7,787 nt of DNA. Origin: Nitrospiraceae bacterium. GTDB lineage: Bacteria; Nitrospirota; UBA9217. A model generated the notes under the pieces. The model saw only the letters and a program-made list of their open reading frames with translations, ran no database searches and had not been told where the DNA came from. Numbering within the stretch: the first letter of the stretch is position 1; every line of letters begins with the position of its first letter. Both the position numbers and the translations under genes were made by a program. Below, in pieces: positions 6,361 to 7,787 of this stretch. The stretch spans positions 1 to 7,787 of the forward strand of contig DMKB01000002.1 of NCBI GenBank assembly GCA_003454665.1, read 5' to 3'.

Positions 6361-6558
6361 ATGAATTGTAGGGAATTCAAGAAATGTCCTGAAGAGACGC
6401 ATAGGAATTGTCCGGCCTATCCCGACAGGGGGTTGGAATGCTGGAAGGTCACGGGTACCAGGTGCGAACGGGGCATCATGGAAAAATCGAGCGTCTTCCT
6501 CAAGATAGAGCACTGCAGCAAATGCGATTTTTATGTGCAGTACGCCCATAAATTCTAG
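6361..6558 (+). CDS. Small two-CW-type cysteine-rich protein
   Basis: This 65-residue protein has seven cysteines in a regular pattern: C3, C9, C17 (NCPAYPDRG), C27-W, C35 (TGTRC), and C52-SK-C55 followed by DFY. The pattern with CPAYP..G..CWK..GT.C and a C-terminal CxxCDFY matches the small 'two-CW domain' family, which I know from delta-proteobacteria and related groups. Metal or iron-sulfur binding is plausible from the cysteine spacing, but the role is unknown. In members I recall, the first motif is NCWEFKKC; here the tryptophan is replaced (NCREFKKC), so only one CW remains. The start is secure: GGGGAGG lies just upstream at 6349-6355, six bases or fewer from the ATG. The gene is a single unit between its own extended -10 promoter and a strong terminator, and points away from the YkgJ-family gene. 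Confidence 0.82.
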   Translation: MNCREFKKCPEETHRNCPAYPDRGLECWKVTGTRCERGIMEKSSVFLKIEHCSKCDFYVQYAHKF

Positions 6559-6587
6559 ACTGAACAATGCGATTGGCGGTAAACGTG

Positions 6588-6616
6588 AAGCGGGACGCCA
6601 TGCCCCGCTTTTTTTT
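6588..6616 (+). terminator. Intrinsic terminator of the two-CW protein gene
   Basis: AAGCGGG (6588-6594) pairs with CCCGCTT (6604-6610) around a 9-base loop, followed by an eight-base T run (6609-6616). It lies 30 bases after the stop. The T run is only on the plus strand, so it does not clearly serve the converging Kelch gene. Confidence 0.88.
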
Positions 6617-6675
6617 ACGATTGCCATTATCAGCGTGAGGAAATTTCAACTCACCGGCTTCCCTTTGTCAAAAGG

Positions 6676-7787
6676 CTACTGTGAGGGGATGGATGTCATC
6701 TGCTCCCAGGTGAACAAATTCTCGACGGCTGCGGCTGCATCGGAGAGTTTGTACGCCCAGAGGGTGTTGATGCCGACGCCTCCACTCTGCCCGCCGAAGA
6801 GGTACATTCTGTCGTCGGTGCCGTCGTTCATCACAACGGCGGTAGGGGCTCTTCTGCCCAGAGGACTGGAGGCAGGCTTCGTTCTTTGAGCCCAGTCAAG
6901 TTCTGTGAGGGTCACTGAAGCTCCGGCTGACTCGGCTGTCAGCCTTGCCTCGGCAACCTTGATCGTCCCGGCATCCACGGAGAGGATGGTGTACTGACCG
7001 TCATTCGATGCAGAGCCGGAGACGACGATATCGTCGCCTTCCTGAAAGCCTGCTGCTACAAATCCGTTGGCTGAATCAGTGATCAAATCCGTAACGGTAT
7101 CTCCAACATCAAAGGCAATTGTGCTGCCTGCGTAGCCTGTTCGGATCGTTACTGCCGCTCCCGCTGCCTCGTCTGTCAGGCTTCCCGTGGCAACATCAAT
7201 GGTGCCCGCTGTTATGGCAAGGATTGTATAGGCCCCGTCATTGCTCGCGGAGCCTGAAACAACGATATCATCTCCTGATAAAAATCCTGCTGCCACGAAT
7301 CCGTTGGCTGTATCGGTGATCTGATCGTTTCCACCGCCACCATCGACGAAAGCGATCATCTCGTTCCCGTAGCTTGTCCTGGTGGATTCCCATGCCCATA
7401 CCGTATCAACTATGACGTCATTTCCCCCGAAGAAGTACAGTTTCGTGCCGTATTTTACTGCGGCATGATAGGCACTCGACGGGGCGGCAGTGGATAATGC
7501 CGGTACTTCCTCGGTCCACGTAGTTGGAGGAAGAGGAATCGTCCAGAGATCGTCCAGCTTGTCCACCGTTGATCCATCGCTGAACTCTCCTCCGAAGATG
7601 TACATCGTCGTGCCGGCCATAGATACGGAATGGAATGCTCGTGCAGAAGGGCCGGTAACCAGCGGTGTTTCACAGCTGTGTGTTGTAAGATGGCATCTCA
7701 GAAATTCATCCAGATAGGTGGAACTGTCGCTTTTTCCGCCGAAGCTATAGATGTACGTGCCGTCGGTGGCTGCAGAATGGCCGAATC
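6676..7787 (-). CDS. Kelch beta-propeller repeat protein with inserted tandem repeats, 5' end outside window
   Basis: The frame is open from the right edge to TAG at 6676, giving about 370 residues of the C-terminal part. The Met at 7620 is internal: reading continues upstream with a further Kelch blade (GHSAATDGTYIYSFGGKSDSS). Kelch blades are marked by YIYSFGG, MYIFGG, LYFFGG and MYLFGG, each with a later Trp (DDLW, DTVW, NTLW); four are visible. Between the third and fourth lie two 79-residue repeats with ITDxANGFVAAGF, GDDIVVSGSASNDG and YTIL. Bacterial Kelch proteins are usually secreted or surface-exposed and bind ligands or act as adhesins or enzymes; the N-terminus needed to judge export is not here. 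The composition, rich in Gly, Ala, Ser and Thr, fits an extracellular protein. No cysteine cluster or catalytic motif is seen. Function is not known. Confidence 0.85.
   Translation of the reverse strand, partial: FGHSAATDGTYIYSFGGKSDSSTYLDEFLRCHLTTHSCETPLVTGPSARAFHSVSMAGTTMYIFGGEFSDGSTVDKLDDLWTIPLPPTTWTEEVPALSTAAPSSAYHAAVKYGTKLYFFGGNDVIVDTVWAWESTRTSYGNEMIAFVDGGGGNDQITDTANGFVAAGFLSGDDIVVSGSASNDGAYTILAITAGTIDVATGSLTDEAAGAAVTIRTGYAGSTIAFDVGDTVTDLITDSANGFVAAGFQEGDDIVVSGSASNDGQYTILSVDAGTIKVAEARLTAESAGASVTLTELDWAQRTKPASSPLGRRAPTAVVMNDGTDDRMYLFGGQSGGVGINTLWAYKLSDAAAAVENLFTWEQMTSIPSQ
6898..7134 (-). repeat. Second copy of the 237-base tandem repeat in the Kelch gene
   Basis: Encodes residues from YAGSTIAFDVGDTVTD to VTLTEL, with the core ITDSANGFVAAGFQEGDD and VVSGSASNDGQYTIL. 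It follows the other copy without a gap at a period of exactly 79 residues. Confidence 0.85.
7135..7371 (-). repeat. First copy of the 237-base tandem repeat in the Kelch gene
   Basis: Encodes residues from YGNEMIAFVDGGGGND to VTIRTG, with ITDTANGFVAAGFLSGDD and VVSGSASNDGAYTIL. In the best 60 bases (7258-7317 against 7021-7080) I count 46 identical positions, so the copies have diverged more in DNA than in protein core. Confidence 0.85.

Overview
The window looks like chromosomal DNA of a Gram-negative bacterium, most likely from the Desulfobacterota / former Deltaproteobacteria or a neighbouring phylum. This is inferred from the mix of gene types: an RpoS-type sigma factor, a receiver-PilZ protein of the kind common in delta-proteobacteria, a lipoprotein with a C-terminal GerMN domain, a small 'two-CW' cysteine protein, and a Kelch protein with repeats of a type I associate with environmental anaerobes and phage-like proteins. 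No 16S or other phylogenetic marker is present, so the assignment is moderate at best.

Left part (1-1958): the window opens inside an rpoS-like sigma-70 gene (region 2 to region 4.2). Next comes a visibly AT-richer FkbM-type methyltransferase gene on the same strand, which looks acquired, then a complete tRNA-Arg(CCT) gene with encoded CCA and its own intrinsic terminator.

Middle part (1959-3993): a secreted lipoprotein with a cysteine-rich N-terminal domain and a C-terminal GerMN domain, then a separately promoted gene for a degenerate receiver domain fused to an intact PilZ (cyclic di-GMP binding) domain.

Right part (4129-7787): on the minus strand, a YkgJ-type cysteine-cluster protein gene and an AGCS sodium:amino-acid (alanine/glycine) symporter gene lie 65 bases apart and probably form an operon. 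Diverging from them is a 65-residue two-CW protein gene ended by a clear terminator. Converging on that terminator is the 3' part of a Kelch beta-propeller gene, entering from the right edge and carrying two tandem 79-residue repeats between propeller blades.

Apart from the YkgJ-AGCS pair, the genes seem to be independent units with their own signals. I see no CRISPR array, transposase, toxin-antitoxin pair, phage defence cluster or biosynthetic cluster, and no convincing new multi-gene system. The points most worth a second look are the AT-rich gene beside the tRNA, the unnamed cysteine-rich domain of the GerMN lipoprotein, the receiver without its acidic pocket, and the repeat insertion in the Kelch propeller.
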